Below are positions 16,870 through 27,381 of a stretch of 64,000 nt of DNA, in pieces (position 1 is the first letter of the stretch; each line of letters starts with the position of its first letter). Position numbers and translations under genes: made by a program. The stretch is from the NCBI GenBank assembly GCA_016903695.1, contig JADQBB010000006.1, forward strand, positions 1 to 64,000, read 5' to 3'. The notes beneath the pieces are model-generated. The model made no database searches, was not told the origin of the DNA, and saw nothing but the letters and a program-made list of their open reading frames with translations. Source of the DNA: Chlorogloea purpurea SAG 13.99. GTDB lineage: Bacteria > Cyanobacteriota > Cyanobacteriia > Cyanobacteriales > Microcystaceae.

Positions 16870-16892
16870 GAATGTAATATTTCGTTACATTC
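16870..16892 (-). terminator. Eight-base-pair hairpin over the VOC stop codon
   Basis: GAATGTAA (16870-16877) and TTACATTC (16885-16892) are perfect inverted repeats around a 7-base spacer, and include the stop codon of the VOC gene. No run of T follows on the minus strand, so termination is uncertain; it could also be a protein-binding palindrome. Confidence 0.3.
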
Positions 16893-17304
16893 GGCGGATA
16901 AACTCCAGGGGTAAGCCGTCGCTATCAGCGAGAAAAAGCACCTCGTAGACGTTACCGCCAATCATTTGTTGGCACGGCGCTAAAAGGACTTTCAGTGGGG
17001 TTAAACCCGGGTTGCGGGCGAAACCCGCTTGGATACCATCGAGCCAAGGGGAGAGGGCGGGTATTTGCCCGGTTAAATCGAAGGAGATGTGATAGTAACC
17101 CACGTAATGTTCGTCGTCGAAGGCATCAGCGGGGGGCGAAGGTTCGGGAATCTGGATGAGTTCGATCCTGCCCCATAACCCTTCCATCCAGCAAGCGAGA
17201 GTGTAGCCAGTGGTGAAACGTTCACAGACGCTAAAACCCAATATCTCATAGAAAGCGATCGCACGATGAATATCAGCGGTGCGGATGGAAACGTGATGTA
17301 GCAT
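16885..17304 (-). CDS. VOC family protein (glyoxalase/bleomycin-resistance fold)
   Basis: 139 residues. MLHHVSIRTADIHRAIAFYEILGF is the textbook first beta-alpha unit of the vicinal-oxygen-chelate fold, and YHISFDL and LFLADSDGLPLEFI supply the later metal-side strands. Candidate ligands are the His at residues 3-4, a mid-protein His and the Glu near the C-terminus. The reaction is unknown. The gene lies 8 bases after the TIGR02652 gene on the same strand, so they probably form a two-gene operon. Confidence 0.8.
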   Translation of the reverse strand: MLHHVSIRTADIHRAIAFYEILGFSVCERFTTGYTLACWMEGLWGRIELIQIPEPSPPADAFDDEHYVGYYHISFDLTGQIPALSPWLDGIQAGFARNPGLTPLKVLLAPCQQMIGGNVYEVLFLADSDGLPLEFIRRM

Positions 17305-17312
17305 AAGGGGAA

Positions 17313-17819
17313 CTAGTCGAAGAGACGGAAATAAGGATAGCGTTTAGGAACACCAGGTTCTTTCTCCAAATCGAAATTAATCACATCCCAGCAGGATTCA
17401 TCCGGCTCATCGGGGCTGAATTCGACGGGTAAGCCGTAAAGTTTCGGGACGTGGGAATCGGGGGTGTTGCGCCAGGGAGTATTCCGCTCTAAATAAGAAC
17501 TTACTAACTCTTTATAGCGATGGGCGATGATCACTTTAGTGGCCCGGTAGCCTTGGGTGTACAGTTGATCGAGGGCTTCGTGGATTTCAAAGCGAATCCC
17601 GTCAGGGTGAGTGTGTTGTCGATACCATTCCCCTTGCCACAAACGCCAGTGCCTGCCGGATTGGAGATGGACTAACTCATTAGAATGGGGACTAGCTTCA
17701 AAAGCACCGTGACGCGTACAGAGATAGGTATCCGTCAACGTCAAGGCGGGAATAACTTGACGACAGTGGGGACAATGAATGTCAGGACCGAAAACGGGAT
17801 ATTGTAAAGCAGCGTTCAT
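17313..17819 (-). CDS. TIGR02652 family conserved cyanobacterial protein
   Basis: 168 residues. A zinc-finger-like IHCPHCRQVIP and a TYLCTRHG segment at the N-terminus give three or four metal ligands (C18, C21, C33, H36 by count). A conserved body follows (HWRLWQGEWYRQHTHPDGIRFE, RATKVIIAHRYKELVSSYLER, LPVEFSPDEPDESCWDVINF). The family is restricted to cyanobacteria and has no known role. It is followed after 8 bases by a VOC gene. Confidence 0.82.
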   Translation of the reverse strand: MNAALQYPVFGPDIHCPHCRQVIPALTLTDTYLCTRHGAFEASPHSNELVHLQSGRHWRLWQGEWYRQHTHPDGIRFEIHEALDQLYTQGYRATKVIIAHRYKELVSSYLERNTPWRNTPDSHVPKLYGLPVEFSPDEPDESCWDVINFDLEKEPGVPKRYPYFRLFD

Positions 17820-17940
17820 GAGCTATAACCTAGTATTAAAACTTGTATGTAGTGAGTGTAGAGCTATATTATATCGACTAGGCTTTAGGGCCTTTTGATC
17901 TTAGACTTTCCTTAATTACTTGATGAGGCAGAGAAAGCAC

Positions 17941-18468
17941 ATGACTTCGTTTTGGCCGCCGCCCGATACATCGAAAGCCGCTTTTATAGCGCCCACGGCG
18001 GCGGTGATAGGCGATGTATCCCTCGGCATCGGTGTTAGCGTTTGGTATAGCGCGGTAGTGCGGGCTGACGTGGCAAAAATCACGATCGGTGATTATAGTA
18101 ATATTCAAGACGGAGCGGTAATACACGGAGAGCCTGGCATCGTCACCGTATTAGAAGATCATGTCACGGTAGGACACGGGGCGGTAATTCACGCGGCTTA
18201 TATCGAGAGGGGTTGTCTCATCGGGGTTAACGCCGTGGTATGGAATGGTGTGCGAGTGGGGGCCGGCAGTATTATCGGTGCTGGTGCGGTGGTGACGAAA
18301 GATGTGCCTCCCCGCTGTTTGATGGTGGGGATTCCCGCTAGAAAATCCCGTGATATATCCGCCGAAGAAGCCCGGGGATTGATACAGCACGCTCAACGTT
18401 ATACGAAACTGGCTTTAGTTCACGCCGGCAAAGGAACCGATATAGGATTCACAAGTTTACCTGATTAG
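17941..18468 (+). CDS. Gamma-carbonic-anhydrase-like left-handed beta-helix protein
   Basis: About 175 residues of hexapeptide repeats (AFIAPTAAVIGDVSLGIGVSVW, then WYSAVVRADVAKITIGDYSNIQ). The zinc-site histidines of the gamma class appear in VIHG, VGHGAVIH. The family includes CcmM N-domains, the mitochondrial CA-like subunits and YrdA/PaaY proteins, and many members lack measured carbonic-anhydrase activity. ATG 17941, with a purine-rich GAGGCAGAG upstream, is preferred over ATG 17923 because the family starts close to the first hexapeptide. psbY follows 65 bases downstream. Confidence 0.85.
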   Translation: MTSFWPPPDTSKAAFIAPTAAVIGDVSLGIGVSVWYSAVVRADVAKITIGDYSNIQDGAVIHGEPGIVTVLEDHVTVGHGAVIHAAYIERGCLIGVNAVVWNGVRVGAGSIIGAGAVVTKDVPPRCLMVGIPARKSRDISAEEARGLIQHAQRYTKLALVHAGKGTDIGFTSLPD

Positions 18469-18533
18469 TATATATATAAATGATGAGAACAAGATTAATC
18501 TATCTTAACCAGATAAAGACGGAGATTTAATTT

Positions 18534-18653
18534 ATGGATTGGCGCGTTGTAGTAGTTCTATTACCTTTGGTCATTGCGGCTTCTTGGGCTTTGTTTAATA
18601 TCGGCGCAGCCGCTATCAGACAATTTCAACAGTTTCTTAGTAAACAAAGTTAA
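18534..18653 (+). CDS. psbY: Photosystem II protein Y
   Basis: A 39-residue gene read directly from the sequence: it starts [18 protein letters not shown], continues [19 protein letters not shown] and ends with TAA at 18651. This matches the cyanobacterial PsbY pattern MDWRVxVV...AAxWAxxNIGAAAxRQ. PsbY is a single-helix thylakoid subunit next to cytochrome b559 at the edge of photosystem II. GGAG lies about 9 bases before the start. A strong hairpin terminator follows at once, so the gene ends its own transcript. Confidence 0.93.
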   Translation: MDWRVVVVLLPLVIAASWALFNIGAAAIRQFQQFLSKQS

Positions 18654-18666
18654 AATTCTTTCTTTT

Positions 18667-18716
18667 AAAAAAGCCTAAGGTTGCACTTTTGTCAAGCGTG
18701 ATCTTAGGCTTTTTTT
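18667..18716. terminator. Bidirectional terminator between psbY and the olefin synthase gene
   Basis: AAAAAAGCCTAAG (18667-18679) pairs with CTTAGGCTTTTTT (18703-18715), giving a 13-base stem with a T run on both strands. It can stop transcripts of psbY from the left and of the convergent olefin synthase gene from the right. Confidence 0.88.
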
Positions 18717-18745
18717 ACGAGTGGCTAGTGGGTGGTCACTATTAT

Positions 18746-21700
18746 CTATAATCCGGTTTTGATAATAGGAATTAGTTTCAGCGAATCGACGATCGTTCTC
18801 GTCACCATCTCGCTATTTTCTAGAGGTAAATTGTGACCACCAGGGATGACGATTTTACGAGCTTGACTCATAGCCTCTTGCTGTTGCTGTAAATCTTCAG
18901 GGCGGTTAAACTCGCTTTTATCTCCGTAAACCAGAGTGATCGGCGCGTTAATTCCCCCCAGTATAGACAGGTAACGATTTCTATCGATGCCGTTAAATTC
19001 GATGCCCGCGCGGGTTTTCAGGAGGGAATCCCAGCGCCAGCGAAATCCACCCTCGCAGCCTTCCATAATTCTTTCCGCCAGTTGTAGAGATAAAGTTTCC
19101 GATAATCCTGGTGTGCCCATCCTCAAGCGTTTAGCGGCGGTAGACAGGTCGGGGAAAATCGGGTGCGGGGGCGGAGACGCTAGATAGTCCAGATGGCTCG
19201 TTAATTGATCTATTGTTTCCGAAGTTTCACCCTTTCCAGGTATTACCGTTTCTACCAAGATTAAATTATTCACTTTTTCGGGGCGGATACCGGCGTACAT
19301 AGCCCCTAGAATCGAGCCGAAAGAATGACCGACGATCGTGACGGGGGCCCTGAATAATTGGTTCACGATACCATCTATATCACTCAGAAAATCGAGAAGA
19401 TTATAAGATGGAACGTGAGCCGATCTACCGTGTCCCCTTAAATCGGGGGCGATGACTCTATAACCTTGCCCCGCTAAAGAACTAGCCACCTCTTGCCATA
19501 CAGGGCCCTGTTCTAAAATACCGTGGAGACAGAGTATATTCTTCTCCGTTTCCGTACCCCAACTTGATAGGCAGATATTGAGTCCCCGTAGATTAAGATA
19601 ACTTTCTTCTCTGTCTACTTTATCGGTCGAGATTGGCGATTGACTCTCCCTCGGTAATTCGTAATTAAATTTAGCCGCTACGCTTTGAGCGAAATTATCT
19701 AGTTTGATGGGGAGTTCTATTTTTTGCCACGAGGAAGCCAATCGAGGGTCGATTTCTTTTCTTTTTAAGAAATTAGGATCACCAACGCCGAGAGATCGAT
19801 CGTGTACCCCCTCCGTCATTCTCTCGCCATCGTAGGGATTCAATAGAGAAGGATGGAAATCTATCTCTAGAAAATCACACAAAGAGCGCATCTCTATTTC
19901 TGGATTGGTTACTAAATCCTCATAGACGAGAAAGTGATGGCGTTGAGGGTCGATCGTGCGTAAAAAGTCGAGAATATTCTGATTACTTCGAGACCAAACT
20001 AATTGAGATAACTCATAGGGATTATCGTTATCTAAACCGATCAGTTTATCCATACGCAGACGACAGAAAGATTCTATCACCGCGTAGGGATGACGCACTA
20101 AGTGAATATATTTGGCACCCTCGAAGATGTTCTCGGCGCGATCGAGAGTTTCCCCGTGGAAGGCGTAGGTAGGAGACTTATCGATGAGGAGACGCGAACC
20201 CGCATACTCTTGTAGAGTAGCGTACACATCGGGGATCGATCGATCTTGGGCTATCCAACTCTGTAAAATCGTCTCGCTTTCTTGACTCGATACCCCTTTT
20301 AGATTCATTATCGCTTTCTGTAACCCTTCCCCTAGATGGGATAGAGATAAATCCGCCTCCCTTTGGGCCATCGAGTTAAAAGGTAGTAAATGTAATTCGG
20401 GGGGTACGGCAAGGGCCGGATGTCCCGCTAACATAACTCTCAAGAGAGTAGAACCGGAGCGGGGACTCGATAGAATGAAAGCTATGGGCGGTAATTTCTT
20501 CTCTACTACCACAGTTGAGGGATTAGAAGTAATCAGGGGTAAAGTAACGTTAGAAGAAGACTCCACCGATAAGCCATTATGAACCCGATGGAATTCCCGC
20601 GCCAGATAGTGGGCTAAATTTTTTAACACGGGACGTTCATAAATTTCCCGCGGGTATAACATTAACTGTAGGTCAGCTTTGATCAGGTTGATAGCCTCCA
20701 TGACCATCAGAGAATCTAAACCTAGATCGAGAAGACTAGCGGCGGGAGAGATTTCATCTAAGGGTGATTGTACTAAACGAGCGATCGATCTTCTCAGATA
20801 GTCCAGTAGAAACGTCTGAGTTTCTTCCAGAGACAATTGCAGCAATTGCGTGTGAATATTAGTTTGAGATTTTTCTAGACCCAGAGGAGAGACGAGGGAT
20901 TGAAAGTAAGGTATTTCTAGCCAACCCGGAAACTGTTTTTTCACTTCGTCCCAATCGGCTGCGATAGCGCCTAATTGAGGCCCGGATTGACCCATCAATC
21001 GCCCTAGAGTTTCTAACATCGTTTCCACGGGAATCAGATGTAATCCTCTCACCGTCAAGGGAGAATTATCGGTCATCCCTTCGCTAATAGGGCCCCAATT
21101 AATTGATAACCCGGGTAATCCTAAACCATGACGAGATACAGCCAAACCATCGAGGAAACTATTAGCCGCCGCGTAATTTCCTTGACCTGGTGAACCTAAT
21201 AAAGAGGCCGCCGAGGAGAAGAGAATAAAAAGGTCTAAAGGTATGTCCGTGGTCAATTCGTGAAGATACCAAGCCCCCCGGATTTTCGGTTTTAAAACCG
21301 TTTCAAACTGCGCCCATGACTGATTTTCTAATAATCCATCCGCTAATACTCCCGCCGCGTGAATAACGCCCTTCAGCGGTGGCATAGTTTCGCTGATGAT
21401 TTCTAGAGTTTTAGCTACGTCTTCTTTAGCCGACACATCCCCCTGAATAACTTGTATATTGATACCTTGCCCTGATAACCCTTGCAGAGTCTCGTTAACA
21501 TCCGGGCCGGGTTGATTTCTACTCATTAAAGCTAGGTCAGTGACACCCTGTTTTACTAACCATTGGCACACACGGAGACCTAATTTACCCAAGCCACCGG
21601 TGATTAAATATGTACCGGCGGCGTAGTTAATTTTTCTTGTCTCCGCCGTCTCTGTTTTCTGTAAGCGAGATACATACCGACGACCGTCGCGGTAGGCTAT

Positions 21701-24700
21701 CCCGGTTTCACCGTCGCCCCGGTTAATCTCTCTCAATAGATAATGGCTTTCATCAACTTCTATCGCAGCGGATAAATCTATCAAGCCGCCCCAGTAGTGG
21801 GGATACTCTAACGAGATAACTCTTCCTAACCCCCACAGAGGAGAGGCGGCTATATTTATCTGTTTGTCCGATGGGGTTACTTTCTGTACACCTCTAGTGA
21901 CTATCCATAATTTGGCTTTCACGGAAGTTTCAGATAGGGCTTGCAAAAGATATAGAAGACTTTCACAGTTTTGAGGGTCTATTTCATCGGCGTGGGAAAG
22001 ACTCCACAGATAGATAATATTTATCTCCTCCCCGTTTATTTTCTGCAATACTTTTAGATAATCTTCTCTCTGTGATGGATTAATTTTCCACCCTTGAGGT
22101 TGTTTAACGTAGCTTTCTCCCCTATGAATTGTCCAAGAGTCATGTAAACCTTTTACTAATTCTTTACTTAATAAACTCTCATCGGTGAATATCAAGCCGG
22201 GATGTGCAACTTTACTAACGTTATCAATTCCCCTCTCTTGCCATGCTGAAATGTATAACTCTATATCCGTTTCCTGATTGAACCAATAGCGTTGACGCTG
22301 GAAAGGGTAACTAGGTAAACCCTCTAATCTTTTTCTGTTGTAGCCCTTTTCAAAAGATTGCCAATCGATGTCTATTCCCAAGTTATATAAATGACTGAGG
22401 CTTTCTAGGATTTGTCTCCATTGAGACAGGTCTTTTCTCAAACTACACAACCAGTAATAATCTTGATCGTGGTCGTAATTTGACTCTATTACCGCCCGCC
22501 CCATTCCCGATAGAATCGGTTGCGGCCCTACCTCCAAATAGATCTGGTATCCCTGTTGATGTAAGTAGTCGATACTATCGGCAAATCTTACCGGTTGAAC
22601 GATATGATTTACCCAATATTGAGGTCTGCTAATTTCCGGGCCGGCGCTGCTTCCCCTGAGGTTAGAAACTATATCGATAGTCGGTGGTTTATAGTTAATG
22701 GTTTCGGCTACGGCGGCGAAATCTCGTAGTATGGGTTCCATCAGGGTAGAGTGGAAGGCGTGGGAAACTTTTAATTGTTTGGTCTTGATCTGTTTCTCTT
22801 TTAAAGAATTGACGACCGTGAGAATAGCTGACCTATCCCCGGAAATGACCGTGTGTTGTCCGTTAATAGCCGCTATAGATATTTTATCGGTGTGGGGATC
22901 GATCGCTTTTCTAACCACTCCCTCCGATGCGAACACCGCTACCATCGACCCCTGTTGTGGCAGAGACTGCATCAATTTTCCCCGCAGGCTGATGAGTTTC
23001 AATCCATCTTCGAGACCGAATACTCCCGCTATACAGGCGGCCACGTATTCCCCGACGCTATGGCCCATCACTACATCAGGATTGATGCCCCAAGATTGCC
23101 ACAGTTTAGCGAGGGCGTATTCTAAGACGAATAAACAGGGTTGAGTGTAGATGGTTTCGTTAATTAAATCCGAGTCGTCGAATAAAACCGATAATAGGGG
23201 CTTGTCTAGATAAGATTCTAATATTTCCGCACAACGATCGATCTCTTTCTTGAACAGGGGCTGTATTGCGTATAATTCCTCGCCCATCTTGCCATATTGT
23301 GAGCCTTGCCCGGTGAATAGAAAAGCGATGCGGGGATTGACGGTTTTCTGGACTACCGGGCCCGCAGAGGATAATTTTTCTAATATTTCCTCTTTACTTT
23401 CCCCCACGATAGCCAGACGATACGGGAAATGCGCCCGACCTGTATTAGCCGTGTAGGTTATATCTTGTAAATTACTAGAAGTATGAGCCAGATAATAGCG
23501 ATAGTTTTTAATTACATCTTCTACAGCTTGGGGTGATTTAGCGCTAATACCCAGGATATGTAAAGGTCTCTCGATGTTGCGATCTTCACTGAATCCGACG
23601 CTCTCCGACTGCGGCTTCCAGGCTTCCACGATAACATGAGCGTTAGTGCCACCGAAGCCGAAAGAACTTACACCAGCTATAAGGGGTTTATGATCTTGCC
23701 GCCGCCAAGGTTGTAAAACCGTCGGGATGGATATGGGAGTGTTTTCTAGATCGATGTAAGGGTTGACCCTATCTAGATGTAACTGGGGGGGTATAGTCTC
23801 ATGTTGCAGGGAGAGAATAACCTTAATTAAACCGGCGATGCCCGCAGCCGACTCCAGATGACCTATGTTCGCTTTTACTGAACCCAACAGTAATGAAGCG
23901 TCCCGACGATCGATCGTATAAACGTTCTTTAAAGAGTTTACCTCGATCGGGTCTCCCAAGGCCGTACCCGTGCCGTGAGCCTCCACGTAAGAAACTTCAG
24001 AGGGGTTAACGACAGCGTTAGCCAGTGCCTGACGGATTACCGCCTGTTGCGCTTGCCCGTTGGGGGCGGTTAAACCGTTACTGCGCCCATCCTGATTGAT
24101 AGCCGAGCCGCGGATAACCCCCAAAATCGGATTGCCGTCTTTAATAGCTTGGGACAGAGGTTTCAATATTACCACTCCACAGCCTTCGCCCCTCACATAA
24201 CCGTCAGCCGCAGCCGAGAAAGTTTTACAACGCCCATCACCCGCCATCATGCCCGATTTAGTGAAAGTTTGGGTTAATTCCGACGAAAGTAAGATATTGA
24301 CACCGCCGACTATCGCCCCCTCACATTCCCCCGTCTGTAGACTTTGCAGGGCTAGATGTACGGCTACCAGAGAAGAAGAGCAAGCGGTATCCACGGCTAG
24401 AGAGGGCCCCCGCAGATCTAAACTATAAGAGAGACGATTGGCCGCTATACTATGGGCGTTACCCGTACCCACATAGGGATTAGTTTCTAAAGATTTTTGT
24501 AGACGTATCTGGGAATAATCTTGACTGCTGATGCCCACAAAAACACCGGTGCGACTACCCGCCAAAGAAAGGGGATTGATGCCACCCCCTTCTAAAGCAG
24601 TCCAAGTTGTCTCTAATAATAGTCTTTGCTGGGGGTCAATTTCTGAAGCTTCCCGGCCGGAGATACCGAAGAAATTAGCGTCAAACTTATCTATATCTTC

Positions 24701-26887
24701 TATAAAGCCGCCCCAGGTTGGCTCCGACCAACGACTACTATTAAGAGTGATCGCGTCGCTCCCGGTAGTTAATAACTGCCAGAACTCTTGCGGATTATTA
24801 GCACTTGGAAAGCGGCAACTCATTCCCACGATTGCGATTTGATCACCTATAAATTTTCGAGTGAAGGTTTGTGACTCTCTATTTCCTTGCGATAAGTAAT
24901 CGGCTAAAACTTCGATAGTGGGATAATCGTAAGCGAGAGTGGGCGATAATTTCACTCCTAACCAATCTTCTAATTCCGCCGAGAGTCTGATGGCTTGTAA
25001 TGAGTCTAGCCCGTATGATATTAAAGGTTCTTTAACATTAATTTCTCTCGGTTCAACACCGATATTTTGAGCTATTTTATTAACTAGCCAAATAGCAATT
25101 TTATTGAGATTTCCCTTATTTTCTGAATGGGTTTCAGGAGGTATTGCGTCTGATTTAATCGTCTTAATTTCCTGTTGCCATTCTCCTACTACATTAAGAC
25201 TACCTTCTAGATACTCGGCTTTACAGGCGTGACGTTGTATTTTGCCGCTAGAGGTTTTAGGAATACTACCAGTTTTGAGTAAAACTATAGCGTGAGGTTG
25301 CAGTTCGTGATTTTCTAAAACCGCCCTAGCAATAGCTTTCGTAACTTCTTCTACATTCAGTTTACGGATATAACTGCGTTTGACTTCAAAGACGATGACT
25401 AATTTTTCTTCCGTGTCTATCTCCACCGCAAAAGCCGCGCCACAACCTTCTCTTAAAGCAGGGTGACTATTCTCGACGGTTAATTCTATGTCTTGAGGGT
25501 AGTGATTACGCCCGCGGATAATAATTAAATCTTTTAAACGGCCCGTGATGAATAATTCTCCCCCGTTGATGAATCCTAAATCCCCTGTCCGCAGAAAATA
25601 GGTATCGGCCCTATCGGGGAGGGTGGCTTTAAATATAACTTCAGTTAGTTGCGATCGATTCCAGTACCCTTGAGCCACACTAGGGCTACTGACCCAAATC
25701 TCCCCGATTTCATCGTCTCTACAAAGTTGTAAAGTTTCGGGATTGACTATTTTTAAAGTATCCACGGCTGGTTTTCCCGCACTCACCAAGGTGACGCTAT
25801 TATCTCCACCGTCAGAAATAACTTGATTCTTTTCCATAGCCTTGCCATCGAAAGAAGCCCTCACCGGTGCAGAATCTCTCAATCCCCCCGACACTATCAA
25901 AGTAGTTTCGGCCATACCGTAGCAGGAATAAAAAGACGAGTATTTGAATCCTTGGTTAGCGAATGTGTCGGCAAACTTTTTCAGAGTGGCGTAACGTACC
26001 GGTTCAGCGCCGGAGAAAGCTAAAGTCCAACAACTTAAATCTAAACTAGCTTTTTGTTCTTCGTCAATCTGATTGATGCACAGGTCGTAAGCGAAATTGG
26101 GCGCGCCGCTAGTAGTGGCCCTATATTTAGAGATAGCTTGCAACCAACGGGAAGGGCGTTGCAAAAAAGCTACCGGGGGCATGAGATATTGAGCGGCGGC
26201 GTTAACGTAAATCGGCTGAAGTATCCCGCCGATTAAACCCATGTCATGGTAAGGCGGCAGCCAACAGACACCACTATTTTCGGGGGTATCTTGAAAACAG
26301 TTATTGATTAATTGGGAGTTATGGATCAGATTGCCGTGACTTACCATCACTCCTTTCGGCAAACCCGTAGAGCCGCTGGTATATTGTAAGAAAGCTAGAT
26401 CCCCGGGTTCGGGCTGTAGGGGATGCCAACCCTCCCCGTCGTTGAGATGGAGGGTATCCGTGGTAATGTATCGAAGGCTTTTGCCCTGAGAGGATTCAAA
26501 TAGTTTCCCTTCGATGGTCTCGACGAGATCTGCGGTGGTGAGGGTTAAGACGGCTTCCGCGTCTTTAACGATCGATTGTAGTCTATCGAGGGAACGATTC
26601 GCCCTCGGGGGATAAGCCGGTACTGCTATCACTCCTGCATAGAGACAACCGAAGAAAGCGGCGATAAATTCCAAGCCGGGCTGATAGAGTAATAGGGCCC
26701 GCTGTCCTCGTACCTGTAGTGATTGTAGTTGGAAGGCGATCGCTTTTGCCTGTCTATCCAATTCTCGATAAGTCACGGACGCTGACTCTGTTTCTCCGTC
26801 AGCTAAAAAAGTAAATATAGTTTTTTTCGGGTATTCAAGAGCGTGGTGTTGTAATAAGTCTACAAAGTTGGATATTTTCCGATTCAT
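18746..26887 (-). CDS. ols: Modular type I PKS olefin synthase (Ols)
   Basis: 2713 residues with the full domain order of the cyanobacterial olefin synthase, which elongates a fatty acid by two carbons and converts it to a terminal alkene. Fatty-acyl-AMP ligase at 1-570 (TSGSTGLPKG from Thr170). ACP1 with phosphopantetheine site Ser629 in YGLDSL. Ketosynthase at about 680-1110, Cys836 in DTACSS, HGTGT and NIGH histidines present. Acyltransferase at about 1190-1500, Ser1277 in GHSVGEY and HAFH for malonyl-CoA. Ketoreductase from about 1755 (TGGLGKLG at 1763). ACP2 Ser2059. Sulfotransferase at about 2130-2400 (SPRSGST at 2141, PAPS loop). Thioesterase at about 2440-2700 (Ser2522 in GHSFGS). The sulfotransferase activates the beta-hydroxyl for decarboxylative elimination by the thioesterase. 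All catalytic residues I could check are intact. It is flanked by a terminator and, divergently, by glutaredoxin-like and desaturase genes. Confidence 0.95.
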   Translation of the reverse strand: MNRKISNFVDLLQHHALEYPKKTIFTFLADGETESASVTYRELDRQAKAIAFQLQSLQVRGQRALLLYQPGLEFIAAFFGCLYAGVIAVPAYPPRANRSLDRLQSIVKDAEAVLTLTTADLVETIEGKLFESSQGKSLRYITTDTLHLNDGEGWHPLQPEPGDLAFLQYTSGSTGLPKGVMVSHGNLIHNSQLINNCFQDTPENSGVCWLPPYHDMGLIGGILQPIYVNAAAQYLMPPVAFLQRPSRWLQAISKYRATTSGAPNFAYDLCINQIDEEQKASLDLSCWTLAFSGAEPVRYATLKKFADTFANQGFKYSSFYSCYGMAETTLIVSGGLRDSAPVRASFDGKAMEKNQVISDGGDNSVTLVSAGKPAVDTLKIVNPETLQLCRDDEIGEIWVSSPSVAQGYWNRSQLTEVIFKATLPDRADTYFLRTGDLGFINGGELFITGRLKDLIIIRGRNHYPQDIELTVENSHPALREGCGAAFAVEIDTEEKLVIVFEVKRSYIRKLNVEEVTKAIARAVLENHELQPHAIVLLKTGSIPKTSSGKIQRHACKAEYLEGSLNVVGEWQQEIKTIKSDAIPPETHSENKGNLNKIAIWLVNKIAQNIGVEPREINVKEPLISYGLDSLQAIRLSAELEDWLGVKLSPTLAYDYPTIEVLADYLSQGNRESQTFTRKFIGDQIAIVGMSCRFPSANNPQEFWQLLTTGSDAITLNSSRWSEPTWGGFIEDIDKFDANFFGISGREASEIDPQQRLLLETTWTALEGGGINPLSLAGSRTGVFVGISSQDYSQIRLQKSLETNPYVGTGNAHSIAANRLSYSLDLRGPSLAVDTACSSSLVAVHLALQSLQTGECEGAIVGGVNILLSSELTQTFTKSGMMAGDGRCKTFSAAADGYVRGEGCGVVILKPLSQAIKDGNPILGVIRGSAINQDGRSNGLTAPNGQAQQAVIRQALANAVVNPSEVSYVEAHGTGTALGDPIEVNSLKNVYTIDRRDASLLLGSVKANIGHLESAAGIAGLIKVILSLQHETIPPQLHLDRVNPYIDLENTPISIPTVLQPWRRQDHKPLIAGVSSFGFGGTNAHVIVEAWKPQSESVGFSEDRNIERPLHILGISAKSPQAVEDVIKNYRYYLAHTSSNLQDITYTANTGRAHFPYRLAIVGESKEEILEKLSSAGPVVQKTVNPRIAFLFTGQGSQYGKMGEELYAIQPLFKKEIDRCAEILESYLDKPLLSVLFDDSDLINETIYTQPCLFVLEYALAKLWQSWGINPDVVMGHSVGEYVAACIAGVFGLEDGLKLISLRGKLMQSLPQQGSMVAVFASEGVVRKAIDPHTDKISIAAINGQHTVISGDRSAILTVVNSLKEKQIKTKQLKVSHAFHSTLMEPILRDFAAVAETINYKPPTIDIVSNLRGSSAGPEISRPQYWVNHIVQPVRFADSIDYLHQQGYQIYLEVGPQPILSGMGRAVIESNYDHDQDYYWLCSLRKDLSQWRQILESLSHLYNLGIDIDWQSFEKGYNRKRLEGLPSYPFQRQRYWFNQETDIELYISAWQERGIDNVSKVAHPGLIFTDESLLSKELVKGLHDSWTIHRGESYVKQPQGWKINPSQREDYLKVLQKINGEEINIIYLWSLSHADEIDPQNCESLLYLLQALSETSVKAKLWIVTRGVQKVTPSDKQINIAASPLWGLGRVISLEYPHYWGGLIDLSAAIEVDESHYLLREINRGDGETGIAYRDGRRYVSRLQKTETAETRKINYAAGTYLITGGLGKLGLRVCQWLVKQGVTDLALMSRNQPGPDVNETLQGLSGQGINIQVIQGDVSAKEDVAKTLEIISETMPPLKGVIHAAGVLADGLLENQSWAQFETVLKPKIRGAWYLHELTTDIPLDLFILFSSAASLLGSPGQGNYAAANSFLDGLAVSRHGLGLPGLSINWGPISEGMTDNSPLTVRGLHLIPVETMLETLGRLMGQSGPQLGAIAADWDEVKKQFPGWLEIPYFQSLVSPLGLEKSQTNIHTQLLQLSLEETQTFLLDYLRRSIARLVQSPLDEISPAASLLDLGLDSLMVMEAINLIKADLQLMLYPREIYERPVLKNLAHYLAREFHRVHNGLSVESSSNVTLPLITSNPSTVVVEKKLPPIAFILSSPRSGSTLLRVMLAGHPALAVPPELHLLPFNSMAQREADLSLSHLGEGLQKAIMNLKGVSSQESETILQSWIAQDRSIPDVYATLQEYAGSRLLIDKSPTYAFHGETLDRAENIFEGAKYIHLVRHPYAVIESFCRLRMDKLIGLDNDNPYELSQLVWSRSNQNILDFLRTIDPQRHHFLVYEDLVTNPEIEMRSLCDFLEIDFHPSLLNPYDGERMTEGVHDRSLGVGDPNFLKRKEIDPRLASSWQKIELPIKLDNFAQSVAAKFNYELPRESQSPISTDKVDREESYLNLRGLNICLSSWGTETEKNILCLHGILEQGPVWQEVASSLAGQGYRVIAPDLRGHGRSAHVPSYNLLDFLSDIDGIVNQLFRAPVTIVGHSFGSILGAMYAGIRPEKVNNLILVETVIPGKGETSETIDQLTSHLDYLASPPPHPIFPDLSTAAKRLRMGTPGLSETLSLQLAERIMEGCEGGFRWRWDSLLKTRAGIEFNGIDRNRYLSILGGINAPITLVYGDKSEFNRPEDLQQQQEAMSQARKIVIPGGHNLPLENSEMVTRTIVDSLKLIPIIKTGL

Positions 26888-27031
26888 CTATCTTTAGTGG
26901 TCTTTTTAGGCTATTAAGTTAATATATCGAGGAATAAAATCAGTATAGGTAGGAAAATCTAATATACCTCATGGTTTTAGTCTATCTTACTGCCTTTGTG
27001 ATCTACTTAACACTCAATAAATTAAAAACCG

Positions 27032-27295
27032 ATGGACAAACAATTAATTTTATACAGTAAACCGGGGTGTCATTTATGCGAGGGATTATTAGAAAAACTG
27101 GAGAAGATTCCCGATGCCTGGTGGACTATAGAAGTAAGGGACATAACCACTAGGGAAGACTGGTTCAATATTTATCAATACGAAATCCCGGTTTTATGCC
27201 AGAAACTCCCGTCCGGGGAAAAACCGTTACCCAGAGTGTCCCCTCGTGCTTCGGTGAAGCAAGTTCAGCAAATGCTAGAGCAGAATTTAAGCTAA
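27032..27295 (+). CDS. Glutaredoxin-like family protein (DUF836 type)
   Basis: 87 residues. LILYSKPGCHLCEGLLEKLE holds the CxxC (CHLC) of a thioredoxin-fold active site; EIPVLCQKLPSGEKPLPR includes the cis-proline. The family is small, stand-alone and probably acts in thiol-disulfide exchange, though partners are unknown. It is divergent from the olefin synthase with 144 bases between, and 86 bases before the desaturase gene. A functional link to alkene synthesis is not implied by the sequence. Confidence 0.8.
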   Translation: MDKQLILYSKPGCHLCEGLLEKLEKIPDAWWTIEVRDITTREDWFNIYQYEIPVLCQKLPSGEKPLPRVSPRASVKQVQQMLEQNLS

Positions 27296-27381
27296 GATCA
27301 ATGGTGATTCCCCGGTAAAGCGAAAAAGCGCTCCCCGTCAATTTTACCAGTGTAACCATTCTCTCAAGACAAACATAAATA